From the NCBI RefSeq assembly GCF_013466605.1, contig NZ_CP059162.1, positions 2,046,001 through 2,110,000 of the forward strand: a stretch of DNA of 64,000 nucleotides, read 5' to 3'. The notes under the pieces are model-generated. The model worked only from the letters and a program-made list of their open reading frames with translations. It made no database searches and was not told the DNA's origin. This document shows positions 45,090 to 57,923 of the stretch, piece after piece (the stretch's first letter is position 1; every line of letters begins with the position of its first letter). Position numbers and translations under genes: made by a program. The DNA is from Pseudomonas chlororaphis subsp. aurantiaca. Lineage in GTDB: Bacteria > Pseudomonadota > Gammaproteobacteria > Pseudomonadales > Pseudomonadaceae.

Positions 45090-46043
45090 TTATTGCTCGC
45101 TTGGGGTTTCAGTCTGCGGCTGGTTGGCCGCGTTGTGGGACAGGCTGTAGACGTAGGCCGCGAGCAGCTGCACCTTGTCGTTGCCGAGCAGTTCGTTCTG
45201 CGCGGGCATGTGGCCCTGGCGACCGTGGCGAATGGTCTGTTGCAGCTGGGTCAGGCTGGTGCCGTAGATGAAGCCCGCCGGTTGCGTCAGGTTCGGCGCG
45301 CCCATGATTTCAGTGCCCTGGCCGTTGGCGCCGTGACAGGCGACGCAGGTGGTGCTGAAGGCTTGCTTGCCAGCGACGAGGTCGGCGCTGCTGTCGGCGG
45401 GCAACGGCAGGCCGGCGAGTTCGTGACGTACGTAGGCCGCGACATTCTTCACCCCGTCCTCGCCCAGTACTTCACCCCAGGCCGGCATGGCCGCCATGCG
45501 GCCACCCATGATGGTGGCCTTGATGGTGTCGGCGTTGCCGCCCCAGCGCCAGTTGTTGTCGGCCAGGTTAGGGAAGCCGAAGGCGCCCTTGGCGTCCGAG
45601 CCATGGCACACCGAGCAGTTGGAAGCGAACAGGCGTCCGCCCATTTTCAGCGCCTGCGGGTCCTTGGCCACTTCTTCCACGGGCATGGCGGCGAACTTGG
45701 CGAAGATCGGGCCGAACTTGGCGTCTGCCTTGTCCATTTCCTTTTCCCACTCATGCACGCCGGTCCAGCCGTTTTCATAGCCGGGCAGGATGCCTTTCCA
45801 GTTGCCCAGGCCCGGGTAGAGGATCAGGTAGCCGACGGAAAACACCAGGGTGCCGGCGAACAGCATGAACCACCACTGCGGCAGCGGATTGTCGTACTCC
45901 TCGATGCCGTCGAAGCTGTGGCCCATGGTTTGGTCGACGCTGCCCTTGGTCTCGCCCTTGCGCGTGCCGATCAACAGCCAGGTCAGGCCGATCAGGCTGC
46001 CTATGGTCAGTACGCAGATGTACGTACTCCAGAAGGTGGTCAT
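45090..46043 (-). CDS. ccoP: cbb3 cytochrome oxidase diheme subunit CcoP, operon 2
   Basis: This 317-residue counterpart of the operon 1 subunit has two N-terminal spans and heme motifs CSVCH and CVACH. It lacks the insert of about 16 residues after LPGY seen in the first copy (reading [19 protein letters not shown]). The C-terminal tail also differs. The start overlaps ccoQ by 4 nt. It is the last gene of ccoNOQP-2, and no T-run terminator is obvious after it. Confidence 0.96.
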   Translation of the reverse strand: MTTFWSTYICVLTIGSLIGLTWLLIGTRKGETKGSVDQTMGHSFDGIEEYDNPLPQWWFMLFAGTLVFSVGYLILYPGLGNWKGILPGYENGWTGVHEWEKEMDKADAKFGPIFAKFAAMPVEEVAKDPQALKMGGRLFASNCSVCHGSDAKGAFGFPNLADNNWRWGGNADTIKATIMGGRMAAMPAWGEVLGEDGVKNVAAYVRHELAGLPLPADSSADLVAGKQAFSTTCVACHGANGQGTEIMGAPNLTQPAGFIYGTSLTQLQQTIRHGRQGHMPAQNELLGNDKVQLLAAYVYSLSHNAANQPQTETPSEQ

Positions 46044-46264
46044 GGCCGAATGCTCCTTGTCGCATGCTCTTCGGATTGAGCGTCATCAGATGGATTGCCG
46101 GGCACTTCCGGCGAAGGTTCGTCGGCGAAGGGCAGCAGGCGCGCCTGGGCGAACTCCGGGTTGCGCTTGGCGTTGAAGACCCAGATCGACAGGCCGATGA
46201 AGGCAATCATCACCACCAGCGTGCCGAGCCCGCGGATCATGCCGCTATCGAGTTCAAGACCCAT
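46040..46264 (-). CDS. ccoQ: cbb3 oxidase small subunit CcoQ, operon 2
   Basis: This gene encodes a 74-residue, one-span peptide ([22 protein letters not shown]) with [17 protein letters not shown] after the span. The hydrophilic tail is 13 residues longer than in the operon 1 copy and differs in sequence, whereas the span is closely alike. A GAGGTGAG site precedes the start. Confidence 0.92.
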   Translation of the reverse strand: MGLELDSGMIRGLGTLVVMIAFIGLSIWVFNAKRNPEFAQARLLPFADEPSPEVPGNPSDDAQSEEHATRSIRP

Positions 46265-46267
46265 GGC

Positions 46268-46876
46268 TCACCTCTTGCTCTTGATAGCAGTGCCAAGCAC
46301 TTGCAGGTAGGCGACCAGGGCGTCCATCTCGGTCTTGCCCTTGAGGGAAGCGACGGCACCGGCGATATCGTCGTCGTTGTACGGCACGCCGAGGGTGCGC
46401 ATGGCGCGCAGCTTGGTCTCGGTGTGGCTGCTGTCGACCGCCTGGGTGACCAGCCATGGGTAGGCCGGCATCTTCGACTCGGGCACCACGTTGCGCGGGT
46501 TGTACAGGTGCGCGCGGTGCCAATCGTCGGAGTAGCGGGCGCCGACCCGGGCCAGGTCCGGACCGGTACGCTTGGAGCCCCACAGGAACGGGTGGTCCCA
46601 GACGCTTTCGCCGGCGACCGAGTAGTGGCCGTAGCGTTCGGTCTCGGCGCGGAACGGGCGGATCATCTGCGAGTGGCAGCCGACGCAGCCTTCGCGGATG
46701 TAGATATCGCGGCCTTCCAGTTGCAGGGCGGTGTAGGGCTTCATGCCTTCCACCGGCTTGTTGGTGACGTCCTGGAAGAACAGCGGGACGATCTGGGTCA
46801 GGCCGCCGATGCTTACGGCAAACACCATCAGCAGCATCAGCAGGCCGACGTTTTTCTCGATGACTTCGTGTTTCAT
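46268..46876 (-). CDS. ccoO: cbb3 cytochrome oxidase monoheme subunit CcoO, operon 2
   Basis: This gene encodes a 202-residue membrane cytochrome c with CVGCH (Cys-64, Cys-67, His-68), the same length as the operon 1 copy. It differs mostly in the N-terminal span and in the region about 150-175 ([17 protein letters not shown]). It begins 10 bp after the ccoN stop with a GAGGAG site, rather than with the overlapping TGATG used in operon 1. Confidence 0.96.
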   Translation of the reverse strand: MKHEVIEKNVGLLMLLMVFAVSIGGLTQIVPLFFQDVTNKPVEGMKPYTALQLEGRDIYIREGCVGCHSQMIRPFRAETERYGHYSVAGESVWDHPFLWGSKRTGPDLARVGARYSDDWHRAHLYNPRNVVPESKMPAYPWLVTQAVDSSHTETKLRAMRTLGVPYNDDDIAGAVASLKGKTEMDALVAYLQVLGTAIKSKR

Positions 46877-46886
46877 GGCGGACTCC

Positions 46887-48311
46887 TCAGGCCATCTGCG
46901 CAGCGGCGGTGATTTCGGCGGGCTGGGCCGCGCGTACGGTGCGCCAGGTGTTGTAGGCCATCAGCAACATGCCGAAGAGGAAGATCGCGCCACCGGCGAA
47001 GCGCACGATAAAGCCCGGATGGCTGGCCACCAGGGTTTCGACGAAGGAGTAGGTCAGCGTCCCGTCTTCGTTGACGGCGCGCCACATCAGGCCCTGGGCG
47101 ATGCCGTTGACCCACATCGAGGCGATGTAGAGCACGGTGCCGATGGTGGCGAGCCAGAAGTGCGCGTTGATCAGGCCGATGCTGTGCATCTGCTGGCGAC
47201 CGAAGACTTTCGGGATCATGTGGTACAGGGCGCCGATGGAGATCATCGCCACCCAGCCCAGGGCGCCGGCGTGGACGTGGCCGATGGTCCAGTCGGTGTA
47301 GTGGGAGAGGGCATTGACGGTCTTGATCGCCATCATCGGACCTTCGAAGGTCGACATGCCGTAGAACGCCAGGGACACCACCAAAAAGCGCAGGATCGGA
47401 TCGGTGCGCAACTTATGCCAGGCCCCCGACAGGGTCATCATGCCGTTGATCATGCCGCCCCAGCTTGGCGCCAGCAGGATCAGCGACATCACCATGCCCA
47501 GCGACTGTGCCCAGTCAGGCAGCGCGGTGTAGTGCAGGTGGTGCGGACCGGCCCAGATGTACAGGGTGATCAGCGCCCAGAAGTGCACGATGGACAGGCG
47601 ATAGGAATACACCGGACGCTCGGCCTGCTTGGGCACGAAGTAGTACATCATCCCCAGGAAGCCCGCGGTCAGGAAGAAACCCACCGCGTTGTGGCCGTAC
47701 CACCACTGGACCATGGCGTCGGTCGCACCGGCATACACCGAGTAGGACTTGGTCAGGCTGACTGGCAGCTCCAGGTTGTTGACGATGTGCAGGATGGCCA
47801 CGGTGATGATGAAAGCGCCGAAGAACCAGTTGCCGACATAGATGTGCTTGGTGTTGCGTTTCATCACCGTGCCGAAGAACACGATGGCGTAGGCCACCCA
47901 GACGATGGTGATGAGGATGTCGATCGGCCATTCCAGCTCGGCGTATTCCTTGGAACTGGTGTAGCCCAGCGGCAGGCTGATGGCCGCCAGGAGGATGACC
48001 AGCTGCCAGCCCCAGAAGCAGAACGCGGCGATTCTTGGCGCGAACAGCTGGGTCTGGCAGGTGCGTTGCACCGAGTAGAAGGAGCTGGCGAACAGTGCGC
48101 AGCCACCGAAGGCGAAGATCACCGCGTTGGTGTGCAGCGGGCGCAGGCGGCCGAAACTGGTCCAGGGCAGGTTGAAGTTGAGTTCGGGCCAGACCAACTG
48201 GGCAGCGAGAAAAACCCCGAGCCCCATGCCGACGATGCCCCACACCACCGTCATAATGGCGAATTGGCGGACCACCTTGTAGTTGTAGGCGGTACTGATA
48301 GAAGTGTTCAT
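46887..48311 (-). CDS. ccoN: cbb3 cytochrome oxidase catalytic subunit CcoN, operon 2
   Basis: This 474-residue catalytic subunit has all heme and CuB ligand regions as in operon 1 ([47 protein letters not shown]). The start at 48311 gives [17 protein letters not shown] with GGGGAA upstream. A near-perfect Anr box lies 125-138 bp upstream, inside the divergent hydrolase gene, which fits low-oxygen induction of this operon. Large parts of the DNA are identical to the operon 1 copy. The in-frame extension further upstream is antisense to the hydrolase gene and is not credible. Confidence 0.96.
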   Translation of the reverse strand: MNTSISTAYNYKVVRQFAIMTVVWGIVGMGLGVFLAAQLVWPELNFNLPWTSFGRLRPLHTNAVIFAFGGCALFASSFYSVQRTCQTQLFAPRIAAFCFWGWQLVILLAAISLPLGYTSSKEYAELEWPIDILITIVWVAYAIVFFGTVMKRNTKHIYVGNWFFGAFIITVAILHIVNNLELPVSLTKSYSVYAGATDAMVQWWYGHNAVGFFLTAGFLGMMYYFVPKQAERPVYSYRLSIVHFWALITLYIWAGPHHLHYTALPDWAQSLGMVMSLILLAPSWGGMINGMMTLSGAWHKLRTDPILRFLVVSLAFYGMSTFEGPMMAIKTVNALSHYTDWTIGHVHAGALGWVAMISIGALYHMIPKVFGRQQMHSIGLINAHFWLATIGTVLYIASMWVNGIAQGLMWRAVNEDGTLTYSFVETLVASHPGFIVRFAGGAIFLFGMLLMAYNTWRTVRAAQPAEITAAAQMA

Positions 48312-48410
48312 GGTTCCCCATCCACGGTTCAGCTGAAGTGAAAGCGACTGCGCACGGCAAGGCGCGCTCACTTCTTCTGGAGTTATAGGCAGACTAAAAG
48401 CGAGGTAAGC

Positions 48411-49109
48411 ATGGGCAAACGGCAAGGGGCTGTTATTGACGGGGATCAATGGGCGCAGTGCGTACGGGAACGGGGCTGGCTCTGGGATATCGCGCAGCAG
48501 TCGCTGGCTGGCGAACCCCTGACCCTGATCCTGGCCCATGGCGCCGGCGCGCCGATGGACAGCGCTTTCATGAACGATATGGCCGCACGCCTTGCGGCGC
48601 ATGGGGTCAACGTCCTGCGCTTCGAGTTTCCCTACATGGCCCAGCGCCGCCTCGATGGTGGCAAACGGCCGCCTAACCCGTCGCCGAAGCTGCTGGAGTG
48701 CTGGCGCGAGGTGTATGCCCAGGTGCGACCTCATGTCGCTGGGCGGCTGGCCATCGGCGGCAAGTCCATGGGCGGGCGCATGGCCAGTTTGCTGGCCGAC
48801 GAACTGGGCGCCGATGCGCTGGTGTGCCTGGGGTATCCGTTTTATGCCGCCGGCAAGCCGGAGAAACCGCGGGTCGCGCACCTGGCCGAGTTGCGCACCA
48901 GGACCCTGATCGTCCAGGGTGAGCGCGACGCCTTGGGCAATCGGGTGGCGGTCGAAGCCTATGCGCTTGCACCGACTATCGAGCTGTTCTGGCTGGCGGC
49001 CGCCGACCATGACCTGAAACCGCTCAAGGCCTCAGGCTTCACTCATGAGCAGCATCTGGAGGCGGCCACGCGGAGGGTTGCCGAGGTTTTGCGCAGCCTG
49101 AATGGCTGA
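48411..49109 (+). CDS. alpha/beta hydrolase family protein (Tex30/KANL3-like)
   Basis: This 232-residue protein has an alpha/beta hydrolase fold. The oxyanion region is [18 protein letters not shown] near residue 40, the nucleophile elbow is [11 protein letters not shown] near 117, the acid is in [10 protein letters not shown] near 170, and the His is in [10 protein letters not shown] near 197. This arrangement matches the small dienelactone-hydrolase-like group related to Tex30/KANL3. The substrate is unknown. It is divergent from ccoN-2, and the Anr box of that operon lies within its first codons, so both genes may be affected by Anr. Confidence 0.85.
   Translation: MGKRQGAVIDGDQWAQCVRERGWLWDIAQQSLAGEPLTLILAHGAGAPMDSAFMNDMAARLAAHGVNVLRFEFPYMAQRRLDGGKRPPNPSPKLLECWREVYAQVRPHVAGRLAIGGKSMGGRMASLLADELGADALVCLGYPFYAAGKPEKPRVAHLAELRTRTLIVQGERDALGNRVAVEAYALAPTIELFWLAAADHDLKPLKASGFTHEQHLEAATRRVAEVLRSLNG
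48436..48449 (-). promoter_or_regulatory. Anr/FNR box for ccoNOQP-2, inside the divergent hydrolase gene
   Basis: TTGAC-GGGG-ATCAA has one change from the TTGAT-N4-ATCAA consensus. It lies 125-138 bp ahead of the ccoN-2 start and 26 bases into the hydrolase reading frame. Confidence 0.7.
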
Positions 49110-49115
49110 GCGACT

Positions 49116-49225
49116 CTTCTGTAGGAGCGAAGCTTGTTCACGATGCGGCCTGGCAGTCGCCATCGTTGTTGCCTTGAAAAAACAATCGCGAGCAATCGAG
49201 CGTCGACCGGCCGCTCCTACAGAAG
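49116..49225. repeat. REP-type inverted repeat, class CTTCTGTAGGAGCG
   Basis: CTTCTGTAGGAGCG (49116-49129) is perfectly matched by CGCTCCTACAGAAG (49212-49225). Inside are diverged GAAGCTTGTTCACGATG units. It lies between the hydrolase gene and the terminator before aer. Confidence 0.8.
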
Positions 49226-49254
49226 ACGCATGCGTAGGCTTGAAAACAGGCAAT

Positions 49255-49288
49255 AAAAAACCCGGAAGGCGAACCTTCCGGGTTTTTG
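49255..49288. terminator. bidirectional terminator between the hydrolase gene and aer
   Basis: The stem AAAAACCCGGAAGG / CCTTCCGGGTTTTT with a CGAA tetraloop lies 10 bp from the aer stop and serves both convergent genes. Confidence 0.93.
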
Positions 49289-49297
49289 TTTTGCGGC

Positions 49298-50863
49298 TTA
49301 GCGGTTGAAGCGTTCGACCAACGAGTACTGCGTGTTGGCGGTGCGGGTCAGCTCTTCGCTGAGTTGCGCCGAATGCTGGGCCTGCTCCGAGGTCTGGTCG
49401 GCCAGCTGGGCAATGGTGCTGATGTTGCGGCTGATCTCTTCGGCCACCGCGCTTTGCTCTTCGGTGGCGGCGGCGATCTGGGTGGTCATGTCGGTGATGT
49501 TGGCCACCGCTTCGCTGATACCCACCAGCGCCTGGTCGGCTTCCAGCACCCGGGCCACGCCTTCTTCGGCCTGACGATGCCCGGCGTCCATGGTCTGTAC
49601 CGCCGTGCTGGCGGTTTGCTGGAGCTTGGCGATCAGGTTGTGGATCTGTCCGGTGGACTCGCTGGTGCGTTGCGCCAGTTGGCGAACCTCGTCGGCCACC
49701 ACCGCGAAACCGCGGCCCATTTCCCCGGCGCGCGCCGCTTCGATGGCCGCGTTCAATGCCAGCAGGTTGGTCTGGTCGGCGATGCCCTTGATCACATCGA
49801 CCACGCCGCCGATTTCGTCGCTGTCCTTGGCCAGCTGGGTCACGGTCAGGCCGGTTTCACCCACCACCACCGACAGGCGCTGGATCGCTTCGCGGGTTTC
49901 CCCGGCGATGTCGCGCCCGCGCCCGGTGAGGCGGTTGGCTTCCTGGGTGGCGTCGGCGGTGCGCTGCACATGGCTGGCTACTTCCTGGGTGGTGGCGGCC
50001 ATCTGGTTGACCGCGGTGGCCACCTGTTCGGTTTCCATGCGCTGGCGTTCCAGGCCGCTGGAGCTGTTGTGCGCCAGGGTGTCGGACTGCCGCGCCTGCT
50101 CGTTGAGGTGCTCGGCGGTGTCCTGCAGACGAGTCAGGCAGGTTTTCAGGCGGGCTTCCTGGCTGAGGATCGACATCTCCAGGCGCGCCTGGGCGCCACG
50201 GCTGTCGGTGTACATCTGGGCGATCAGCGGGTCGGAAGTGGTCTGCTCGGCCAGGCGCAGCAAGCGCTTGAGGCCACGCTGTTGCCAGCTCAGCCCGAGC
50301 AGGCCGAGCGGCACGGAAAGGCCGGCGGCGAGGGCAAAGCCCCAGGAAGAATTGAGCCAGACGCCAATCAGGAAGCTCAGCTGGCTGACCAGGATGAACG
50401 GCAGCCAGTCCTGGAGCACCGGCAGCCATTTGTCGCGTTTCGGAATCGCCGACTTGCCCTGGTTGATGCGTTGGTAAAGCGCTTCGGCCCGGCGGATCTG
50501 CTCGGCGGTGGGTTTGACCCGCACCGACTCGTAGCCGACCACTTGCTGACCTTCGAAGACCGGTGTCACGTAGGCGTTGACCCAGTAGTGGTCCCCGGTC
50601 TTGCAGCGATTCTTGACAATGCCCATCCATGGCAAGCCTTGTTTCAGGGTGGCCCACATGTGCGCGAACACCGCGGCCGGAACGTCGGGATGACGAACCA
50701 GGTTGTGCGGTGCGCGGACCAGTTCCTCACGAGAAAACCCGCTGATTTCAACGAAGGCATCGTTGCAGTAGGTGATCACGCCTTTGGCATCGGTGGTGGA
50801 GATCAACCGTTGCTGAGCCGGAAAGGTACGTTCGCGCTGGGTGACGGGCTGGTTGTTACGCAT
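49298..50863 (-). CDS. aer: aerotaxis receptor Aer (PAS methyl-accepting chemotaxis protein)
   Basis: This 521-residue receptor has an N-terminal PAS domain (about residues 15-130, [21 protein letters not shown]) expected to bind FAD and sense redox state. A hydrophobic stretch of about two spans (about 150-195) without a periplasmic domain follows. The MCP signalling domain has the hairpin tip [30 protein letters not shown] near 370-400. It ends [14 protein letters not shown]. It is beside acnA and the cco operons, as in P. aeruginosa. The receptor steers cells toward favourable oxygen or energy levels. Its two ends resemble the mini ORF at 23190. Confidence 0.93.
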   Translation of the reverse strand: MRNNQPVTQRERTFPAQQRLISTTDAKGVITYCNDAFVEISGFSREELVRAPHNLVRHPDVPAAVFAHMWATLKQGLPWMGIVKNRCKTGDHYWVNAYVTPVFEGQQVVGYESVRVKPTAEQIRRAEALYQRINQGKSAIPKRDKWLPVLQDWLPFILVSQLSFLIGVWLNSSWGFALAAGLSVPLGLLGLSWQQRGLKRLLRLAEQTTSDPLIAQMYTDSRGAQARLEMSILSQEARLKTCLTRLQDTAEHLNEQARQSDTLAHNSSSGLERQRMETEQVATAVNQMAATTQEVASHVQRTADATQEANRLTGRGRDIAGETREAIQRLSVVVGETGLTVTQLAKDSDEIGGVVDVIKGIADQTNLLALNAAIEAARAGEMGRGFAVVADEVRQLAQRTSESTGQIHNLIAKLQQTASTAVQTMDAGHRQAEEGVARVLEADQALVGISEAVANITDMTTQIAAATEEQSAVAEEISRNISTIAQLADQTSEQAQHSAQLSEELTRTANTQYSLVERFNR

Positions 50864-51034
50864 GGTTTTTCTATCCGCAAGGCTTTGATAGGTTGTCGGC
50901 GGTCTTCGCCAATTATTGAAGTTTTTTTCAGGAATTTGAGAAGTGCCTCATTGACAGAGGCCTGACTCTGCAAGGAAGGGCGAGGGAGAGCGGCGAAGCC
51001 GAGACCCGTTCAGGGAGCCCCGGCTTGGCCAGGG

Positions 51035-51826
51035 TCAACCCGCGAGCATCGGATAGGTGAATAGCCCGAAGTGCAGCAGGTTCAAGCCGAAATGGGTAGC
51101 CACCGCGGCGCCCAGGCCGCCAAAACGGTAGGCGAGGCCGTAACCGACCCCGGCGATGCTCGCCAGCAGCCACCATTGCCAGCCGGCGCCCACATGCACC
51201 AGGCCGAACAGCAGGGCCGCGCACATCAGCGCCAGGTTTTCGCCATAGGGCAGGTGCTTGAAGCGACGGTTCAGGCCGCCCTGGATGTAGCCACGAAACA
51301 GCGCTTCTTCCACCAGGGTGACCAGCAGCAGGTTGTTCAGCACCCACAGCCAGGCCTGGTCCGGCCATTTCGGCGCCCAGTCGATGATGCCCAGCAACAC
51401 CGCGCCGCCCAGTGCCGCCAGGGCGGTCAGGGTCAAGGCCAGGGCGGTGGTATAGAGGGACAGGCGCAACGAGCGGCGGCCGATGATCCAGGGGCAGACC
51501 AGCAACAGCCAGAAGCCGATCAGCGGCTTGTCCTGGTTCAGGTACATGGAAAACGGCACGGCATCGGCGGTCAAGCGTTCCGGACCGATCGCCCGGCCAT
51601 TGTAGAAACCGGGCAGCCAGTGCATGGCCAGCGCCAGGGCCAGCACCACGAACAGGCCATGTCCCAGGTAACGCGCATAAGGGCTTTTCTGCTGGCGTAC
51701 GGCAAGGCCCGCGCACAGCAGCAAGGCGACGGAAACCGCCGCCAGCAGGCCCAGTTGGCCGTAGCTCAGGGCCAGGGCGTAGCCAATGGAGAGAAGTGCC
51801 AGGTACATCCATGGCAGAACAGTCAT
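51035..51826 (-). CDS. CPBP family intramembrane metalloprotease
   Basis: This gene encodes a 263-residue protein with about seven or eight membrane spans. The Abi/CPBP motif EEALFRGYIQGGLNRR lies near residue 171, followed by FGLVHVGAGWQWW near 209 and a late THFGLNLLHF near 243; these supply the Glu/His metal ligands of the family. Family roles range from prenyl-protein-type processing to bacteriocin immunity. The target is not known here. AAGGAT precedes the start. It lies between aer and acnA on the same strand. Confidence 0.87.
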   Translation of the reverse strand: MTVLPWMYLALLSIGYALALSYGQLGLLAAVSVALLLCAGLAVRQQKSPYARYLGHGLFVVLALALAMHWLPGFYNGRAIGPERLTADAVPFSMYLNQDKPLIGFWLLLVCPWIIGRRSLRLSLYTTALALTLTALAALGGAVLLGIIDWAPKWPDQAWLWVLNNLLLVTLVEEALFRGYIQGGLNRRFKHLPYGENLALMCAALLFGLVHVGAGWQWWLLASIAGVGYGLAYRFGGLGAAVATHFGLNLLHFGLFTYPMLAG

Positions 51827-51944
51827 GTGAAATCCTTGTTGCGAAAAGAATGGAATCAGCCGCTCGCGCCACCTGCGTCAGCGGTTACTGGATAGAACGA
51901 GCGAGGGGCCAGTATAACGAGGCGGAGGCGATGAATAAGTGAAA

Positions 51945-51972
51945 CAAAAACACCGCCCGTAGGCGGTGTTGG
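51945..51972 (-). terminator. intrinsic terminator after acnA
   Basis: On the minus strand, AACACCGCC-TACG-GGCGGTGTT is followed by TTTGTTTC, about 18 bp after the acnA stop. Confidence 0.88.
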
Positions 51973-51987
51973 TTTTGCAGCAAGGCG

Positions 51988-54729
<2,742 letters not shown>

Positions 54730-54936
54730 TGAATCACTCCTTTTGGTCCGCACGGCTACGGACCTGACGGGAAGGGCAGAGCTCTTAAGCTAGCCCTGTT
54801 TTCAGTAGCTGGCTAATAACTGGACTCTATGGACAAGTCCAAGGTTCCGAACTCGGCTATCATGCGCCGGTTTTCGTGACAGGCTTTGCTACAGCGGGTT
54901 TGCGCATGATTCATTGCCAATTGCCCAGGAGATTCG

Positions 54937-56010
54937 ATGAACACCCTCTTTATGCACTGCCGGCCGGGCTTCGAAGGCGAAGTCTGTTCCGAGATCGCCG
55001 ACCATGCCGCGCGCCTGAATGTGGCCGGATACGCCAAGGCCAAGCCGAGCACCGCCTGTGCCGAGTTTGTGTGCAGCGAAGAAGACGGCGCCGAGCGCCT
55101 GATGCGCGAGCTGCGTTTCGCCGAGCTGATCTTCCCGCGGCAATGGGCGCGGGGCGTCTTCGTCGATCTGCCGGAAACCGACCGCATCAGCGTGATCCTG
55201 GCCCATCTGGCGAGCTTCCCGACCTGCGGCAGCCTGTGGCTGGAAGTGGTGGATACCAATGACGGCAAAGAGCTGTCGAACTTCTGCAAGAAATTCGAAG
55301 CGCCGCTGCGCAAAGCCCTGACGGCGGCCGGCAAGCTGGTGGACGATGCCGGCAAGCCGCGCTTGCTGCTGACCTTCAAAAGCGGCCGCGAGGTGTTTGT
55401 CGGCCTGGCCGATGCCGGCAATTCGGCCATGTGGCCGATGGGCATTCCGCGCTTGAAGTTTCCTCGTGAAGCGCCCAGCCGCTCGACCCTGAAACTGGAG
55501 GAGGCCTGGCACCACTTCATTCCTCGCGATCAGTGGGACGAGCGCCTGCACGGCGACATGACTGGCGTCGACCTCGGCGCCGCCCCGGGTGGCTGGACCT
55601 GGCAACTGGTCAACCGCGGCATGCTGGTCACCGCTGTCGATAACGGGCCGATGGCCGAAAGCCTGATGGACACCGGCCTGGTGCAGCACCTGATGGCCGA
55701 CGGTTTCACCTTCAAGCCCAAGCAGCCGGTGGACTGGATGGTCTGCGATATCGTCGAGAAACCGGCGCGCAACGCCGCCTTGCTGGAAACCTGGATCGGC
55801 GATGGGCACTGCCGCGAAGCGGTGGTCAACCTGAAGCTGCCGATGAAGCAGCGTTACGCGGAAGTGAAGCGTTTGCTCGAACGTATCGAAGACGGCTTCA
55901 AGGCCCGTGGCATTCGCGTGGCCATCGGCTGCAAGCAGCTGTACCACGACCGTGAAGAAGTGACCTGCCACCTGCGTCGGCTGGATGAAAAGAAGCCCAA
56001 GGCCCGTTGA
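54937..56010 (+). CDS. rlmM: 23S rRNA 2'-O-methyltransferase RlmM
   Basis: This 357-residue methyltransferase modifies C2498 of 23S rRNA. An N-terminal THUMP-type domain (about residues 1-170) is followed by a Rossmann fold with the SAM motif GVDLGAAPGGWTWQL near 208-222. The K-D-K-E catalytic set is suggested by Lys near 187, Asp in DWMVCDIVEKP near 267, Lys in VVNLKLPMK and the Glu in DREEVTCHLRR. Length is normal for RlmM. The gene is followed about 80 bp on by tusA in the same direction. Confidence 0.95.
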   Translation: MNTLFMHCRPGFEGEVCSEIADHAARLNVAGYAKAKPSTACAEFVCSEEDGAERLMRELRFAELIFPRQWARGVFVDLPETDRISVILAHLASFPTCGSLWLEVVDTNDGKELSNFCKKFEAPLRKALTAAGKLVDDAGKPRLLLTFKSGREVFVGLADAGNSAMWPMGIPRLKFPREAPSRSTLKLEEAWHHFIPRDQWDERLHGDMTGVDLGAAPGGWTWQLVNRGMLVTAVDNGPMAESLMDTGLVQHLMADGFTFKPKQPVDWMVCDIVEKPARNAALLETWIGDGHCREAVVNLKLPMKQRYAEVKRLLERIEDGFKARGIRVAIGCKQLYHDREEVTCHLRRLDEKKPKAR

Positions 56011-56089
56011 GCGCAGTTGCGGCGCAATGTCACAGATAGCGTCGATGCCGGCATTGCGCGACAATGCCGGCCAGTTTCAGGAGTGAGTT

Positions 56090-56341
56090 ATGAGTCAAAT
56101 CATCGATACGCCGGTCGACGGCACGCTGGATGCCTCCGGGCTCAATTGCCCGGAGCCGGTCATGATGCTGCACCAGCATATTCGTGACCTGCAGCCCGGC
56201 GGCCTGCTCAAGGTGATCGCCACCGATCCCTCGACCCGCCGCGACATCCCCAAGTTCTGCGTGTTCCTCGACCATGAGCTGGTCGCCCAGCAGGAAGAGG
56301 CCGGCACCTATCTGTACTGGATTCGCAAGAAGTCCGATTAA
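56090..56341 (+). CDS. tusA: sulfurtransferase TusA
   Basis: This gene encodes an 83-residue sulfur-carrier protein. The active Cys-20 lies in [16 protein letters not shown], the C-P-x-P motif of the TusA/SirA family. It relays persulfide sulfur for tRNA 2-thiouridine and other thiolations. The start is set by CAGGAGTGAG just upstream. Its stop codon overlaps the stop of the convergent MATE gene within the bases TTAA. Confidence 0.94.
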   Translation: MSQIIDTPVDGTLDASGLNCPEPVMMLHQHIRDLQPGGLLKVIATDPSTRRDIPKFCVFLDHELVAQQEEAGTYLYWIRKKSD

Positions 56342-57759
56342 GCCGCCGCTCGGCTGATGCGGATTCGCTTGCGCGCGCTACGTGCCAGGCGGATCGACAG
56401 CATCAGCGCCGCGCAGCTCAGGCCGGCGATCAGACCTTCCCACAGCCCGCTCGGGCCGCTGGCAGGGCCGAACCAGTCGGTCAGCCCCAGCATATAACCC
56501 ACCGGCAAACCGATGCCCCAGTAGGCGAGCAGCGTCAGGACCATGGTCACCCGGGTGTCCTGGTAGCCACGCAGCGCGCCTGCGCAGATCACCTGGATCG
56601 CGTCGGAGAACTGGTAGAGCGCGGCGTACACGATCAGCATCGCCGCCACCTGGATCACCGCGGTGTCCGGGGTGTAGATCGAGGCGATGGATTCGCGCAG
56701 CAGGAGGATCAGGCTCGCGGAGAACAGGGCGAAGGCCAGCGCCGCACCCAGGCCGACGCCGGCGGCGAAGCGCGCCTGATACGGGTTGCCGGCGCCCAGG
56801 GCCTGGCCGACCCGCACCGTGACCGCCATGCCCAGGGAATACGGAATCATGAACAGCAGGGAGCTGATGTTCAGGGCGATCTGGTGCCCGGCCACCACCG
56901 TGGCGCCGAGGCTGCCGATCAACAGGGCGATCACCGCGAAGATGCTCGATTCGGCGAACACCGCGATGCCGATCGGCAGGCCGACGCTCAGCAAACGCTT
57001 GATCACCGCCCATTGTGGCCAGTCGAAACGCTTGAACAGCTGGCTGCTCTGGTAGGCCGGGGCCCAGCGGGTCCAGCCGGCCATGGCCAGCATCATCGCC
57101 CACATCACGATCGCCGTGGCCCAGCCGCAACCGACGCCGCCCATGGCCGGCATGCCGAGGTGGCCATAAATGAACACGTAGTTGATGGGGATGTTCAGGG
57201 CCAGGCCGAACAGACCGATGACCATGCTCGGCCGGGTGCGCCCCAGGGCATCGCTGCAGCAGCGCAGTACGTAATACAGCGCCACCGCCGGCAGGCCGCT
57301 GGCGATGCCGTGCAGGTATTCCATGCAGGGGTCGATCAAGGTCGGGTCGACCTTCATCAAGTGCAGCACCGGCTCGGCATTGACCAGGATCAGGCTGGCG
57401 CTCAGGCCGACCGCCAGGGCCAGCCACAGCGCCTGGCGCACGATCGGGCCGATCTCGCCGTAGGTGCCGGCGCCGACCCGCTGGGCCACCTTGGGCGTGG
57501 TGGCCAGCAGGGTGCCGGTCATCAACAGGAACACCGGGATCCAGATCGAGTTACCCAGCGCCACCGCCGCCAGGTCTCGTGGGCTGACCCGTCCGGCCAT
57601 CACCGCATCGACGAAGCCCATGGCCGTGGTCGCCAGCTGAGCGATCATGATCGGCAAGGCCAGGGCCAACAGGCTGCGCAGTTCAAGGCGCACTCGGGCC
57701 GGGCGGTTGAGGGAAGTGGCAGGAGTATCGGTCACGGAATTCACAGGCGAAGCGTCCAC
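56338..57759 (-). CDS. MATE family efflux transporter (NorM-like)
   Basis: This gene encodes a protein of up to 473 residues with 12 predicted spans in two six-span halves. MATE marks are visible in [43 protein letters not shown] sequence near 35-70 and, in the second half, [43 protein letters not shown] sequence near 265-300. It exports cationic drugs or metabolites against Na+ or H+. No ATG is available at the 5' end; GTG codons at 57759, 57744 and 57735 are possible starts, and I keep the first. The substrate is not predictable. Confidence 0.9.
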   Translation of the reverse strand: MDASPVNSVTDTPATSLNRPARVRLELRSLLALALPIMIAQLATTAMGFVDAVMAGRVSPRDLAAVALGNSIWIPVFLLMTGTLLATTPKVAQRVGAGTYGEIGPIVRQALWLALAVGLSASLILVNAEPVLHLMKVDPTLIDPCMEYLHGIASGLPAVALYYVLRCCSDALGRTRPSMVIGLFGLALNIPINYVFIYGHLGMPAMGGVGCGWATAIVMWAMMLAMAGWTRWAPAYQSSQLFKRFDWPQWAVIKRLLSVGLPIGIAVFAESSIFAVIALLIGSLGATVVAGHQIALNISSLLFMIPYSLGMAVTVRVGQALGAGNPYQARFAAGVGLGAALAFALFSASLILLLRESIASIYTPDTAVIQVAAMLIVYAALYQFSDAIQVICAGALRGYQDTRVTMVLTLLAYWGIGLPVGYMLGLTDWFGPASGPSGLWEGLIAGLSCAALMLSIRLARSARKRIRISRAAA

Positions 57760-57923
57760 AGGGTTGATGCGCAGGGCGGCGTATTCTACGCATTGACGGA
57801 TGAGTCAGGAAAAAACCTCTGTTGTCGATTTGTAAGTGCTGGCGGCGGCCGGTGAGGTGGATTGCTCGCTGGCCGAAAACAGCCTTCTACGCCTAAACTG
57901 CGGCTCCGCGAAAGGAGCCTGCC

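Noticed and set aside
46743..48341. A 532-codon plus-strand open frame opposite ccoN of operon 2, with a like frame opposite operon 1
   Set aside because: Both copies exist only because the sense genes are conserved; the frames show no membrane, enzyme or nucleic-acid-binding pattern.
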